Shown here: positions 8,375-17,691 of the stretch, piece after piece
Numbering within the stretch: the stretch's first letter is position 1
How the letters are laid out: every line of letters starts with the position of its first letter
NCBI RefSeq assembly: GCF_016862915.1
Contig: NZ_BONW01000002.1
Span: forward strand, 62,001 to 126,000
DNA from: Plantactinospora endophytica
Lineage (GTDB): Bacteria > Actinomycetota > Actinomycetes > Mycobacteriales > Micromonosporaceae
Direction: 5' to 3'
Length of the DNA: 64,000 nt
Notes under the pieces: model-generated
The model's input: only the letters and a program-made list of their open reading frames with translations
What the model was told of the DNA's origin: nothing
Database searches by the model: none
Made by a program: the position numbers and the translations under genes

Positions 8375-8380
8375 TAACGT
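8375..8380 (+). promoter_or_regulatory. -10 element of leaderless promoter (ATP-grasp operon)
   Basis: TAACGT, 6 nt before the ATG at 8387. Confidence 0.6.
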
Positions 8381-8386
8381 CAGGCC

Positions 8387-10012
8387 ATGGCGGACTTGTT
8401 CGAGGACTACCGCCTCGGCCCCGGCTGGGACGAGATGTTCGGCGCCCCGGGCATGCCCCGGGACGCGTACGAGGCGCTGCACGCCACCCTGCAACCGCTG
8501 TCCAGTGTGGAACTCCGGGTCCGGGCGGACGTACTCGCCCGGGCCTTCCTCGACCAGGGGATCACCTTCGCGCTCAAGGGCGTCGAGCGGCCGTTCCCGC
8601 TGGACATCGTGCCCCGGATCATCGCCGCCAGCGAGTGGCGGGTGGTCGAGGCCGGGGTCGCCCAGCGGGTGAAGGCACTGGAGGCGTTCCTCGCCGACAT
8701 CTACGGCGCCGGTCAGGTGCTGGCCGACGGTGTGGTACCGCGTCGGGTGGTGGTGACCAGCGCGCACTTCCACCGGGAGGCGGCCGGCATCGTCCCGCAC
8801 AACGGCGTACGCATCCACGTCGCCGGGGTCGACCTGGTCCGCGACGAGCGGGGCGACTTCCGGGTGCTGGAGGACAACGTCCGGGTGCCGTCCGGGGTCA
8901 GCTACGTGATGGAGAACCGCCGGGCGATGGCGCACGTGCTGCCCGAGGTCTTCGCCGCGACCCGGATCCGACCGGTCGAGTCGTACCCGGGGGAGTTGTT
9001 GCGGGCGCTGCGCGCGGCGGCGCCGGTCGGGGTCGGCGATCCCACGGTGGTGGTGTTGACCCCCGGCGTGCACAACTCGGCCTACTTCGAGCACGCCCTG
9101 CTGGCCCGCGAGATGGGGGTCGAGCTGGTCGAGGGTCGGGACCTGGTCTGTGTGGGTAACGAGGTCGCCATGCGTACCACCGCGGGCGAGCAGCGGGTCG
9201 ACGTCATCTACCGCCGGATCGACGACGAGTTCCTCGATCCGGTGCACTTCCGGGCCGACTCGGTGCTCGGGGTGGCCGGGCTGCTCAACGCGGCCCGGGC
9301 CGGCCGGGTCACCCTGGCCAACGCGGTCGGCAACGGGGTCGCGGACGACAAACTGCTCTACTCGTACGTCCCGGAGCTGATCCGCTACTACCTCGCCGAG
9401 CAGCCGATCCTGTCCAATGTGGAGACGTACCGGCTGGAGGACCCGGACGTCCGCGACCACGTCCTCGACCGGCTCGACGAACTGGTGCTGAAGCCGGTCG
9501 ACGGCTCCGGCGGAATGGGCATCGTGATCGGCTCGCAGGCGACCGACGAGGAGTTGGCCGAGCTGCGGCACCGGATCACCGTCGACCCGCGCGGCTGGAT
9601 CGCCCAGCGCGAGGTGGCGCTCTCCATGGTGCCGACCCTGGTCGGGAACCGGCTGCGGGCCCGGCACGTGGACCTGCGGCCGTTCGCGGTCAACGACGGT
9701 CAGCGGGTCACGGTGCTGCCGGGCGGGCTGACCCGGGTGGCGCTGCCGGAGGGCGCGCTGGTGGTCAACTCCAGCCAGGGCGGCGGCTCCAAGGACACCT
9801 GGATCCTCGCCGAGTCGCCGTCCCTGCTCAGCCCGGTGGACCTGACCTCGGGGATCGAGCCGGCCGAACCGGACCTCGCGATGCCGCCCCCGGTGCCGGC
9901 GCCGCGCAGCCCCGACCCCGGCCCGGACGCCGGGCTGGTCAGCGTGCAGCAGCAACAGCAGCAACAGTCCGCCCGGGACGTCCGCGTACCGGCGGGGTGG
10001 TCGGGATGCTGA
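8387..10012 (+). CDS. Circularly permuted ATP-grasp protein (CP_ATPgrasp, former DUF404/DUF407)
   Basis: A 541-residue cytosolic protein. Recognisable blocks are NGVRIHVAGVDLVRDERG and VLEDNVRVPSGVSYVMENR (permuted nucleotide-binding part), IYRRIDDEFLDP, ANAVGNGVADDKLLYSYVPE, and LVLKPVDGSGGMGIVIG (glycine-rich ATP loop). These match CP_ATPgrasp_2 proteins, which are encoded with an alpha-E protein and a transglutaminase-like protein, exactly the gene order here. ATP-grasp enzymes join a carboxylate to an amine through an acyl phosphate, so a peptide or amide ligase role is likely, but the substrate is unknown. The C-terminus (about residues 490-541) is Pro-rich with a run of seven Gln. The stop overlaps the next start by 7 bp. 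The mRNA looks leaderless. Confidence 0.9.
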   Translation: MADLFEDYRLGPGWDEMFGAPGMPRDAYEALHATLQPLSSVELRVRADVLARAFLDQGITFALKGVERPFPLDIVPRIIAASEWRVVEAGVAQRVKALEAFLADIYGAGQVLADGVVPRRVVVTSAHFHREAAGIVPHNGVRIHVAGVDLVRDERGDFRVLEDNVRVPSGVSYVMENRRAMAHVLPEVFAATRIRPVESYPGELLRALRAAAPVGVGDPTVVVLTPGVHNSAYFEHALLAREMGVELVEGRDLVCVGNEVAMRTTAGEQRVDVIYRRIDDEFLDPVHFRADSVLGVAGLLNAARAGRVTLANAVGNGVADDKLLYSYVPELIRYYLAEQPILSNVETYRLEDPDVRDHVLDRLDELVLKPVDGSGGMGIVIGSQATDEELAELRHRITVDPRGWIAQREVALSMVPTLVGNRLRARHVDLRPFAVNDGQRVTVLPGGLTRVALPEGALVVNSSQGGGSKDTWILAESPSLLSPVDLTSGIEPAEPDLAMPPPVPAPRSPDPGPDAGLVSVQQQQQQQSARDVRVPAGWSGC

Positions 10013-10959
10013 GCCGGATCGCCGAGTCGCTCTACTGGATCGGCCGGTACGTCGAGCGGGCCGAGGACACCGCGCGGATCCTCGACGTACACCTGCACCG
10101 GATGGTCGCCGACCCGTGGGTGGACGAGGCGACCGCCTGCCGTTCCCTGCTCACCGTGATGGGCGTCGGGCCGCTGGAACAGCCGGTCACCGCCGCCCGG
10201 GTGGTCGGGGTGCTCGGCCTGGACGAGGAGAACCCGAGTTCGGTGGTGGGTGCGCTGGCCGCCGCCCGGGAGAACGCCCGGGGCGCCCGGGAGACGATCT
10301 CGGCCGACATGTGGGAGTGCCTCAACTCGACCTGGCACGGCCTGCCGGCGGTCCGGCGCCGGGCCGAGCAGCAGGGCGTACACGCGTTCTTCCGGTGGGT
10401 CCGGGAGCGCTGCGCGGTGATGGCCGGGCTGACCGACGCCACCATGAGCCGGGACGAGGGCTGGCTGTTCCTGGTACTCGGCCGCAGCGTCGAACGGGTC
10501 GACATGACCGCCCGGCTGCTCTCCACGCACGTACGCGCCGGCGGCAGCATCCCGTCCTGGCTGACCCTGCTGCGCTCCTGCGGCGCCTGGGAGACGTTCC
10601 TGCGCACCTACCGTGGCTCGCTCGACGACCGGTACGCCGCCGAGTTCCTGCTGCTCGACCGGCTGTTCCCGCGTTCGGTCTTCGCCGCGCTCTCCCGGGC
10701 GGAGGCGTGCCTGAGCGAGCTGGAACCGTCGGGCGGGCCGGGGCAGTCCGGCCGGACGGGGGTCTCCACCGACGCGCAGCGGATCATCGGCCGGGCCCGT
10801 ACCGGGCTGGAGTTCCGGGCCGCCGACGAGCTGATCGGCGACCTCGCCGTGGTGCTGGCCGGACTGGAACGGACCTGCTCACAGGTGAACGACGCGGTCT
10901 CCCGCCGCTACTTCCGGCAGACGTCGGCGGTGGCCTGGCTGCCGGAGGCGGTCGCATGA
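10006..10959 (+). CDS. Alpha-E domain protein (former DUF403)
   Basis: A 317-residue all-helical cytosolic protein. It begins MLSRIAESLYWIGRYVERAEDTARIL, the hallmark of the alpha-E family, and carries further family segments SADMWECLNSTWHGL, FLVLGRSVERVDMTARLL and FLLLDRLFPRSVFAAL. The ATG at 10006 lies inside the end of the ATP-grasp gene (ATGCTGA overlap); a GTG at 9997 is a less likely alternative. Biochemistry for the family is not settled; its constant partnership with a permuted ATP-grasp and a transglutaminase-like protein suggests one complex or pathway acting on peptides or amides. Confidence 0.9.
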   Translation: MLSRIAESLYWIGRYVERAEDTARILDVHLHRMVADPWVDEATACRSLLTVMGVGPLEQPVTAARVVGVLGLDEENPSSVVGALAAARENARGARETISADMWECLNSTWHGLPAVRRRAEQQGVHAFFRWVRERCAVMAGLTDATMSRDEGWLFLVLGRSVERVDMTARLLSTHVRAGGSIPSWLTLLRSCGAWETFLRTYRGSLDDRYAAEFLLLDRLFPRSVFAALSRAEACLSELEPSGGPGQSGRTGVSTDAQRIIGRARTGLEFRAADELIGDLAVVLAGLERTCSQVNDAVSRRYFRQTSAVAWLPEAVA

Positions 10960-10999
10960 CCGAGGCGGCCCGGCGGGATCAGGGACGGAGAGGGCGGCG

Positions 11000-11863
11000 G
11001 TGACGGTGGGCAGTTGGCGGTTGAAGATCAGGCATCAGACCGGATTCACCTACGCCGGCAACGTCGCCTCGTCCTACAACGAGGCGCGGATGTCGCCGCG
11101 CAACGAGGCCCGCCAGGCGGTGCTGGAGGCGCGGGTGGAGGTGTGGCCGTCGGCCCGGACCTACCGGTACGAGGACTACTGGGGGACCGTGGTGACCGCC
11201 TTCGACGTGCACACGGCACACGACTCGTTGCAGGTCACCGCGATCTCCACTGTGGAGACGCTGGGTCCGGGCGACCAGTTGGCGACCAACGACGGGATCG
11301 GCTGGGCCGAGCTGCGCGGGCCGGAGAGCCTGGACCGCTGGTACGAACTGCTGCTGCCGACCCCGCGTACCGCGCTGGACGAGGAGCTGACCGGGTTGGC
11401 CGAGTCCGTCCGGGACGCCCAGCCGACCCCGCACGCCGCCGCGATGGCGCTCTGCGAACAGGTCAGGGACGAGGTCGAGTACGCCTCCGGCGCCACCGGC
11501 GTGCAGACCGACGCCGTACAGGCGTGGCGGCAGCGCAAGGGGGTGTGCCAGGACATCAGCCACCTGGTGGTGGGGCTGCTGCGTACCGTCGGCATCCCGG
11601 CCCGGTACGTCTCCGGCTACCTGCACCCGGCCCCGGACGCCGCGATCGGGGACAGTGTCGTCGGGCAGAGCCACGCCTGGGTCGAGTGGTGGGTCGGCCG
11701 GTGGACCGCCTTCGACCCCACCAACGGGGTACCGGTCGGCGAGCGGCACGTGGTGGTCGGCCGAGGTCGGGAGTACGGGGACGTGCCGCCGTTGAAGGGC
11801 GTCTACGCGGGCCCGGCCAACACCGGGCAGGGCGTCGAGGTGACCATCACCCGGCTGCGCTGA
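11000..11863 (+). CDS. Transglutaminase-like cysteine peptidase family protein
   Basis: A 287-residue protein. The N-terminal beta domain starts LKIRHQTGFTYAGNV, as in the bacterial transglutaminase N-terminal domain; the core follows with the catalytic Cys in RKGVCQDISH (Cys near residue 183), His in SHAWVEWWVG (about 225) and Asp in FDPTNG (about 238). All three catalytic residues are present. It may hydrolyse or transfer amide bonds rather than cross-link proteins. It is the last gene of the three-gene operon with the ATP-grasp and alpha-E genes; the 40-nt gap holds GGAGAGGGCGG before the GTG start. No signal peptide is seen, so it should act in the cytosol. Confidence 0.9.
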   Translation: MTVGSWRLKIRHQTGFTYAGNVASSYNEARMSPRNEARQAVLEARVEVWPSARTYRYEDYWGTVVTAFDVHTAHDSLQVTAISTVETLGPGDQLATNDGIGWAELRGPESLDRWYELLLPTPRTALDEELTGLAESVRDAQPTPHAAAMALCEQVRDEVEYASGATGVQTDAVQAWRQRKGVCQDISHLVVGLLRTVGIPARYVSGYLHPAPDAAIGDSVVGQSHAWVEWWVGRWTAFDPTNGVPVGERHVVVGRGREYGDVPPLKGVYAGPANTGQGVEVTITRLR

Positions 11864-11981
11864 GCCGCGCCCCCGGTGCGGAGCCGGGCAGCGGAGCCGG
11901 CTGCGGCGGGGCCGGGTTGCGGCGGGGGCCAGGGCTGCGGGGCCGGGCGGAAATGGGCTGCGGGGTCGCGTCGGGCGGCGG

Positions 11982-11987
11982 TAGCGT
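11982..11987 (+). promoter_or_regulatory. -10 element of leaderless promoter (Thr leader peptide / ThrRS-like gene)
   Basis: TAGCGT, 7 nt before the ATG of the 18-codon leader ORF at 11995. Transcription would start at or next to that ATG. Confidence 0.6.
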
Positions 11988-11994
11988 GGCCGTC

Positions 11995-12051
11995 ATGCAC
12001 AGCGCGATGCGGGAGACGACGACGCCGGGACATCCCGGCGTGCCGCGCTGA
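11995..12051 (+). CDS. Putative threonine-rich leader peptide (attenuator uORF), 18 codons
   Basis: Reads MHSAMRETTTPGHPGVPR and stops at 12051, 124 nt before the ThrRS-like gene. Codons 8-10 are three consecutive ACG Thr codons (12016-12024). The ATG sits 7 nt after TAGCGT, so it would be translated from the very 5' end of the mRNA like known actinobacterial leaderless leader peptides. A Thr run upstream of a threonyl-tRNA synthetase gene is what ribosome-mediated attenuation needs: stalling when charged tRNA-Thr is scarce. A strong hairpin begins at the last Thr codon and a terminator-like hairpin follows at 12076-12100. Coding is inferred from position and codons only; chance cannot be excluded for so short an ORF. 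Confidence 0.6.
   Translation: MHSAMRETTTPGHPGVPR
12022..12041 (+). promoter_or_regulatory. First attenuator hairpin (pause or anti-antiterminator)
   Basis: ACGCCGGG (12022-12029) pairs perfectly with CCCGGCGT (12034-12041) around ACAT. Its left arm starts at the third Thr codon, so a ribosome stalled there would melt it and free CCCGG to pair with CCGGG in the terminator's left arm. Confidence 0.5.
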
Positions 12052-12075
12052 CGCAGAAGAATTCTTCGTCGACTG

Positions 12076-12108
12076 GCCCCGGGGCGATCCGCTCCGGGGC
12101 TTCGTCGT
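12076..12108 (+). terminator. Terminator-like hairpin in the leader of the ThrRS-like gene
   Basis: GCCCCGGGGCG (12076-12086) pairs with CGCTCCGGGGC (12090-12100) around ATC: 11 pairs including one G-U. A moderately T-rich tail TTCGTCGT follows. The tail, and TTCGTCG at 12065-12071, are also complementary to the ACGACG of the Thr codons, giving alternative folds. It lies 68 nt before the start codon of the structural gene. Confidence 0.5.
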
Positions 12109-12175
12109 ACCCACCAGATCGGCGCCGCCCCGGCCGGAGCCGCCGCCGGGCCTCGTACCGATCTGGGAGAGAAAG

Positions 12176-13387
12176 ATGGACGACCACCGCAGGCTCGGCC
12201 GCGAGCTGGAGCTGTTCCACGCCGATCCGCTGTCCGGGGCCGGCCTGCCGGTCTGGCTGCCGGCCGGCGCCGCCGCCCGGCACAGCGTCGAGGAGTACGT
12301 CCGCGAGCTGGAGCGCCGGGCCGGCTACCAGCACGTCTACTCGCCGCCGCTGGGCAAACGGGAGCTGTTCGAGCTGTCCGGACATCTCGGCTACTTCGCC
12401 GACGACATGTTCCCGGTGCTGCGGCTGTCGCCGGACGACGAGTTCGTGCTGCGCCCGGCGCTCTGCCCGCACCACGCCCTGGTCTACCGGGCCCGGGGGC
12501 GGTCCTACCGGGAACTGCCGCTGCGGATCGCCGAACTCGGCGGGATGTACCGGCCGGAGCGGTCCGGGGTGCTCGGCGGGCTGAGCCGGGTACGCGCGAT
12601 CTCGCTCAACGACGCGCACAACTTCTGCCTGCCGGAGCAGGTCGGCGCCGAGGTCGCCGAGGTGCTGGAGCTGATCAGGGTGGCGCACGCCGCGCTCGGG
12701 GTACGCCCGGCGGGGTTCCGGCTGTCGCTGCGTGGACCGGGCGAGAAGTACGTCGGCGACGACGAGCAGTGGCGGCACGCCGAGGACCTGCTCCGGGCGG
12801 CGCTGTCCGGACTGCCGTACGTCGAGGCGCCCGGGGAGGCGGCGTTCTACGGGCCGAAGATCGACATCCAGGTACGGGACGCGGCCGGTCGGGAGTCGAC
12901 CCTCTCCACCATCCAGCTCGACTTCGACAAGCCGGCCCGGTTCGACCTCTCCTACGCCGACAGCCGGGGCCGGCGGGGCCGGCCGGTGATGGTGCACCGG
13001 AGCCTGGTCGGCAGCATGGAGCGGCTGTTCGCGTACCTGATCGAGGTGCACGCCGGAGCCTTCCCGGCCTGGTACGCCCCGGTCCAGGTACGGGTGCTGC
13101 CGGTCGGCCCGGAGCAGGTGGCGGCGGCCGAGGAGTTTCGCCGGGCCTGCGTACTGGCCGGGCTGCGGGCGGAGCTGGTGGTCGACGGCTCGCTCGGTGC
13201 CCGGATCCGGGAGGCCGCCCAGCGCCGGGTGCCGTACGCGGCGGTGCTGGGTGCCCGAGAGGTGGCGGCGGGGCAGGTGGCGTTGCGACTGCGGGACGGC
13301 CGGGGCCTCGACCCGATGGCGGTACCGGACGCGTTGGCTCTGGTGAACGGGGTGGTGGCCGGCCGGTCGGCGGAACTCCTACCCTGA
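12176..13387 (+). CDS. Threonyl-tRNA synthetase paralogue lacking TGS and editing domains
   Basis: A 403-residue class II synthetase, against about 640-690 for the housekeeping enzyme. It starts directly at the catalytic domain and ends with the anticodon-binding domain (about residues 300-400, with RIREAAQRRVPYAAVLGAREV). The three zinc ligands that select Thr over Val are kept: Cys97 (ALCPHH), His148 (LNDAHNFC) and His274 (VMVHRSLVGS); motif 2 reads YRPERSG and motif 3 GSMERLFAYLIE. It should therefore still charge tRNA-Thr but cannot edit Ser-tRNA-Thr itself. The ATG at 12176 has GGGAGAG upstream. A Thr-codon leader peptide and terminator-like hairpin precede it. Possible roles are a back-up enzyme under Thr starvation or resistance to a ThrRS inhibitor; this is inference. 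Confidence 0.88.
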   Translation: MDDHRRLGRELELFHADPLSGAGLPVWLPAGAAARHSVEEYVRELERRAGYQHVYSPPLGKRELFELSGHLGYFADDMFPVLRLSPDDEFVLRPALCPHHALVYRARGRSYRELPLRIAELGGMYRPERSGVLGGLSRVRAISLNDAHNFCLPEQVGAEVAEVLELIRVAHAALGVRPAGFRLSLRGPGEKYVGDDEQWRHAEDLLRAALSGLPYVEAPGEAAFYGPKIDIQVRDAAGRESTLSTIQLDFDKPARFDLSYADSRGRRGRPVMVHRSLVGSMERLFAYLIEVHAGAFPAWYAPVQVRVLPVGPEQVAAAEEFRRACVLAGLRAELVVDGSLGARIREAAQRRVPYAAVLGAREVAAGQVALRLRDGRGLDPMAVPDALALVNGVVAGRSAELLP

Positions 13388-13433
13388 GTCGGCGCGGCCG
13401 GGAGGGCTCTGAGTCGGCGCGGCCGGAAGGCAC

Positions 13434-13452
13434 ATCTTGTCGATGGCAAGAT
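13434..13452. promoter_or_regulatory. Probable TetR operator
   Basis: ATCTTG and CAAGAT separated by 7 nt overlap the start of the -10 hexamer of the tetR gene, a position suited to self-repression. Confidence 0.6.
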
Positions 13453-13457
13453 ATGCT
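13452..13457 (+). promoter_or_regulatory. -10 element of leaderless promoter (TetR)
   Basis: TATGCT, 6 nt before the ATG at 13464, the same hexamer and spacing as the PadR gene at 6825. Confidence 0.6.
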
Positions 13458-13463
13458 GGTGGG

Positions 13464-14060
13464 ATGAGCGACGGAAGTGCCGCCGGGCGGCCGTACCACC
13501 ACGGAGACCTACGGCGGGCGTTGCTGGCCGCCGCCGCGACCGCGATCGAGGAGTCCGGCCCGGCCGCGCTCAGCCTGCGCGACCTGGCCCGGCGCGCCGG
13601 GGTGTCGCACGCCGCCCCGGCGCACCACTTCGGCGACAAGGCCGGGCTGCTCACCGCGTTCGCCGCCGAGGGCTTCGAGATGCTGGCCGACACGCTGGCC
13701 GGGGTGCACGACAGGTCCGGCGGAGACCTGCTCGAACTCGGGGTCGGCTACGTGATGTTCGCCGTGCGCCACCGGGCCCACTTCGAGGTGATGTTCCGGC
13801 CGGAACTCTTCCACCGGGACGACGCCGGGCTCACCGCCGCCCAGCAGCGGGCCTACGCGGCGCTCCGGGCCGGGGTGGCCGGGCTGCCGGCGGCACCCGT
13901 CGGCGACGAGGCCGCGCAGGCCGGCCTGGCCGCCTGGTCGATCGTGCACGGCTTCGCCACCCTCTGGCTCGGCGGAGCGCTCCCCGCCGACCAGGTCGGC
14001 GACGACCCGGAGGCCGCCGCACGCAGCGTCATCCGGCTCCTCTTCGCCCAACCCGGTTGA
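13464..14060 (+). CDS. TetR/AcrR family regulator
   Basis: A 198-residue regulator. The N-terminal helix-turn-helix spans about residues 12-60: RPYHHGDLRRALLAAA, then LSLRDLARRAGVSHAAPAHHF (recognition helix) and DKAGLLTAFAAEGF. The C-terminal part (60-198) resembles the TetR_C WHG-type domain, with AAWSIVHGFATLWLGGAL near residue 160. The start is fixed by TATGCT 6 nt upstream; the track-length ORF could begin 9 codons earlier. It probably binds ATCTTG-N7-CAAGAT over its own promoter. Its upstream neighbour is the ThrRS-like gene, 76 nt away, but the separate promoter suggests independent control. The ligand is unknown. Confidence 0.9.
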   Translation: MSDGSAAGRPYHHGDLRRALLAAAATAIEESGPAALSLRDLARRAGVSHAAPAHHFGDKAGLLTAFAAEGFEMLADTLAGVHDRSGGDLLELGVGYVMFAVRHRAHFEVMFRPELFHRDDAGLTAAQQRAYAALRAGVAGLPAAPVGDEAAQAGLAAWSIVHGFATLWLGGALPADQVGDDPEAAARSVIRLLFAQPG

Positions 14061-14148
14061 GCCCTACGCCCCGTCGGACGGGCGCGCACATCCCGGAGAA
14101 GAAGGTCACCGCGCGCCGCCGGGCGGGGCGTACGGGGGCTCGGGCGGG

Positions 14149-15681
<1,533 letters not shown>

Positions 15682-15734
15682 TCAGCCGATGACGCGACGG
15701 GCGGGCCCGCCGGGTGGGCCCGGGGACGGGGCGA

Positions 15735-17510
15735 TCAGCCGATGACGCAGATGACCGCCCCGGCGGTGAGTACCCCGCCGACCTCGGCGGCGAGTCCGCT
15801 CACCACGCCGGCCTTGTGCGCGTGCAGCGGCTGCTCCATCTTCATCGCCTCCATCACCACCACCAGGTCCCCCTCGGCGACGGTGTCGCCGTCGGCAACC
15901 GCGATCTTGACGATGGTGCCCTGCATCGGGGAGGTGAGCGCGTCGCCACCGGCGGCGGCACCGCCGGACGCGCCGGACCGGGCGCCGCGCCGGGCCGGGC
16001 GCCGGGCGGCGGAACCCGACGTGACCGGGCCGGCGGCGGTGGCCGTACCCGTGCCGAAGCCGGCGGGAAGGCTCACCTCCAGCCGCTTGCCGGCCACCTC
16101 GACCACGACGGTCTCCCGGGCGCCGACCGGCTCGTCGGCCGGCGCGGCACCGCTGAACGCCGGGATCGTGTTGTCGAACTCGGTCTCGATCCACCGGGTG
16201 TGCACGGCGAACGGCTCGGCGGTGAACGCCTCGTCCCGGACGACCAGCCGGTGGAACGGCAGCGCGGTGGCCATCCCGTCCACCACCATCTCGTCGAGCG
16301 CCCGGCGGGCCCGCTCCAGGGCCTCGGTCCGCGTCTCCCCGGTGACGACCACCTTGGCGAGCAGCGAGTCGAAGTTCCCGCCGATCACGTCGCCCGCGAC
16401 GATCCCGGTGTCCACCCGTACGCCGGGACCGGTGGGCAGCCGCAGCGCGGTCACCGTCCCCGGCGCCGGCAGGAAGTTCCGGCCCGGGTCCTCGCCGTTG
16501 ATCCGGAACTCGATGGAGTGCCCGCGCGGGGTCGGATCGGCATCGAACCGGAGCTTCTCGCCGGCCGCGATCCGGAACTGCTCCCGGACCAGGTCGATGC
16601 CGGCGGTCTCCTCGGTCACCGGGTGCTCCACCTGGAGCCGGGTGTTGACCTCCAGGAAGGAGATGGTGCCGTCCGCGCCGACCAGGTATTCGACGGTGCC
16701 GGCGCCGTGGTAGTCGGCCTCCCGGCAGATCGCCTTCGCGCTGGCGTGGATCTGCGCCCGCTGCTCGTCGGTCAGGAACGGTGCCGGCGCCTCCTCGACG
16801 AGTTTCTGGTGCCGGCGTTGCAGCGAGCAGTCCCGGGTGCCGACCACCACGACGTTGCCGTGCTGGTCGGCGAGGACCTGTGCCTCGACGTGCCGGGGCC
16901 GGTCCAGGTAGCGCTCGACGAAGCACTCGCCCCGGCCGAACGCGGCCAGCGCCTCCCGGGTGGCTGACTCGAACAGCGTCGGGATCTCCTTCAACGTCCG
17001 GGCCACCTTCAGGCCACGGCCGCCGCCGCCGAACGCCGCCTTGATCGCCACCGGCAGGCCGTGTTCGGCCGCGAAGGTCAGTACCTCTTCGGGGCCGCTC
17101 ACCGGCTCGGGGGTGCCGGGCACCAGGGGAGCGCCGACCCGCTGCGCGATGTGCCGGGCGGTGACCTTGTCGCCGAGGTCGCGGATCGCCTGCGGCGTAG
17201 GCCCGATCCAGGTCAGGCCGGCGTCGATCACCGCCGCCGCGAAGTCCGCGTTCTCCGAGAGAAACCCGTAACCCGGGTGTACGGCGTCAGCGCCAGACCG
17301 GGCGGCCACGTCGAGCAGCTTGTCGATCCGCAGGTACGTCTCGGTCGCGGTCTCGCCGCCGAGCGCGTACGCCTCGTCGGCGAGGGTGGCGTGCAGCGCG
17401 TCCCGGTCGGAGTCGGCGTAGACGGCGACGCTGGCCAATCCGGCGTCCCGGCAGGCGCGGGCGACCCGCACCGCGATCTCGCCCCGGTTGGCGATCAGTA
17501 CCTTGCGCAC
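15735..17510 (-). CDS. accA: Acyl-CoA carboxylase alpha subunit (biotin carboxylase + BCCP)
   Basis: A 591-residue fusion. Biotin carboxylase occupies about residues 1-445: [20 protein letters not shown] at the start, GGGGRGLKV (ATP loop), [15 protein letters not shown] (active site) and [12 protein letters not shown]. An Ala/Arg-rich linker follows, then a biotin carrier domain (about 520-591) with EAMKMEQ, biotinylated Lys557. It carboxylates its own biotin with bicarbonate and ATP; the carboxyl is passed to the AccD beta subunit to make malonyl- and methylmalonyl-CoA for fatty acids and polyketides. The start is GTG 17510 with GAGGAGGAG upstream. It corresponds to M. tuberculosis accA3, which lies in the same neighbourhood as maf, accE5, accD5 and birA. 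Confidence 0.95.
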   Translation of the reverse strand: MRKVLIANRGEIAVRVARACRDAGLASVAVYADSDRDALHATLADEAYALGGETATETYLRIDKLLDVAARSGADAVHPGYGFLSENADFAAAVIDAGLTWIGPTPQAIRDLGDKVTARHIAQRVGAPLVPGTPEPVSGPEEVLTFAAEHGLPVAIKAAFGGGGRGLKVARTLKEIPTLFESATREALAAFGRGECFVERYLDRPRHVEAQVLADQHGNVVVVGTRDCSLQRRHQKLVEEAPAPFLTDEQRAQIHASAKAICREADYHGAGTVEYLVGADGTISFLEVNTRLQVEHPVTEETAGIDLVREQFRIAAGEKLRFDADPTPRGHSIEFRINGEDPGRNFLPAPGTVTALRLPTGPGVRVDTGIVAGDVIGGNFDSLLAKVVVTGETRTEALERARRALDEMVVDGMATALPFHRLVVRDEAFTAEPFAVHTRWIETEFDNTIPAFSGAAPADEPVGARETVVVEVAGKRLEVSLPAGFGTGTATAAGPVTSGSAARRPARRGARSGASGGAAAGGDALTSPMQGTIVKIAVADGDTVAEGDLVVVMEAMKMEQPLHAHKAGVVSGLAAEVGGVLTAGAVICVIG

Positions 17511-17661
17511 GCGGCTGCTCCTCCTCAGTTCGCGTCCCACCATCGGCGGTCACCGGCATGGCTGCCAGCGACGGTGCCAGGGACATTGTCAACGACGGCG
17601 ACCGCGCTCGTGCCCGGCGGGTTCCGGAAGGCGGGCCAGGCCACGGGGCGGCGTTTGGAGT

Positions 17662-17683
17662 TAGTCAATTTTGGTTATTACGC
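17662..17683 (+). promoter_or_regulatory. PadR operator copy 1 (own promoter)
   Basis: A 22-bp element TAGTCAA-NN-TTG-N-TTATTACGC fills the spacer between TTGGAG (17655-17660) and the -10 TACGCT. The same element, 19 of 22 bases identical, recurs in reverse orientation at 18460-18481 before the exporter genes. Confidence 0.7.
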
Positions 17684-17684
17684 T
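17679..17684 (+). promoter_or_regulatory. -10 element of leaderless promoter (PadR)
   Basis: TACGCT, 7 nt before GTG 17692 and 18 nt after TTGGAG. Confidence 0.65.
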
Positions 17685-17691
17685 TGTGCAC

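Noticed and set aside
12052-12175. T-box riboswitch upstream of the ThrRS-like gene
   Set aside because: The conserved T-box sequence and specifier-loop architecture are not visible; the Thr-codon leader peptide explains the region better.
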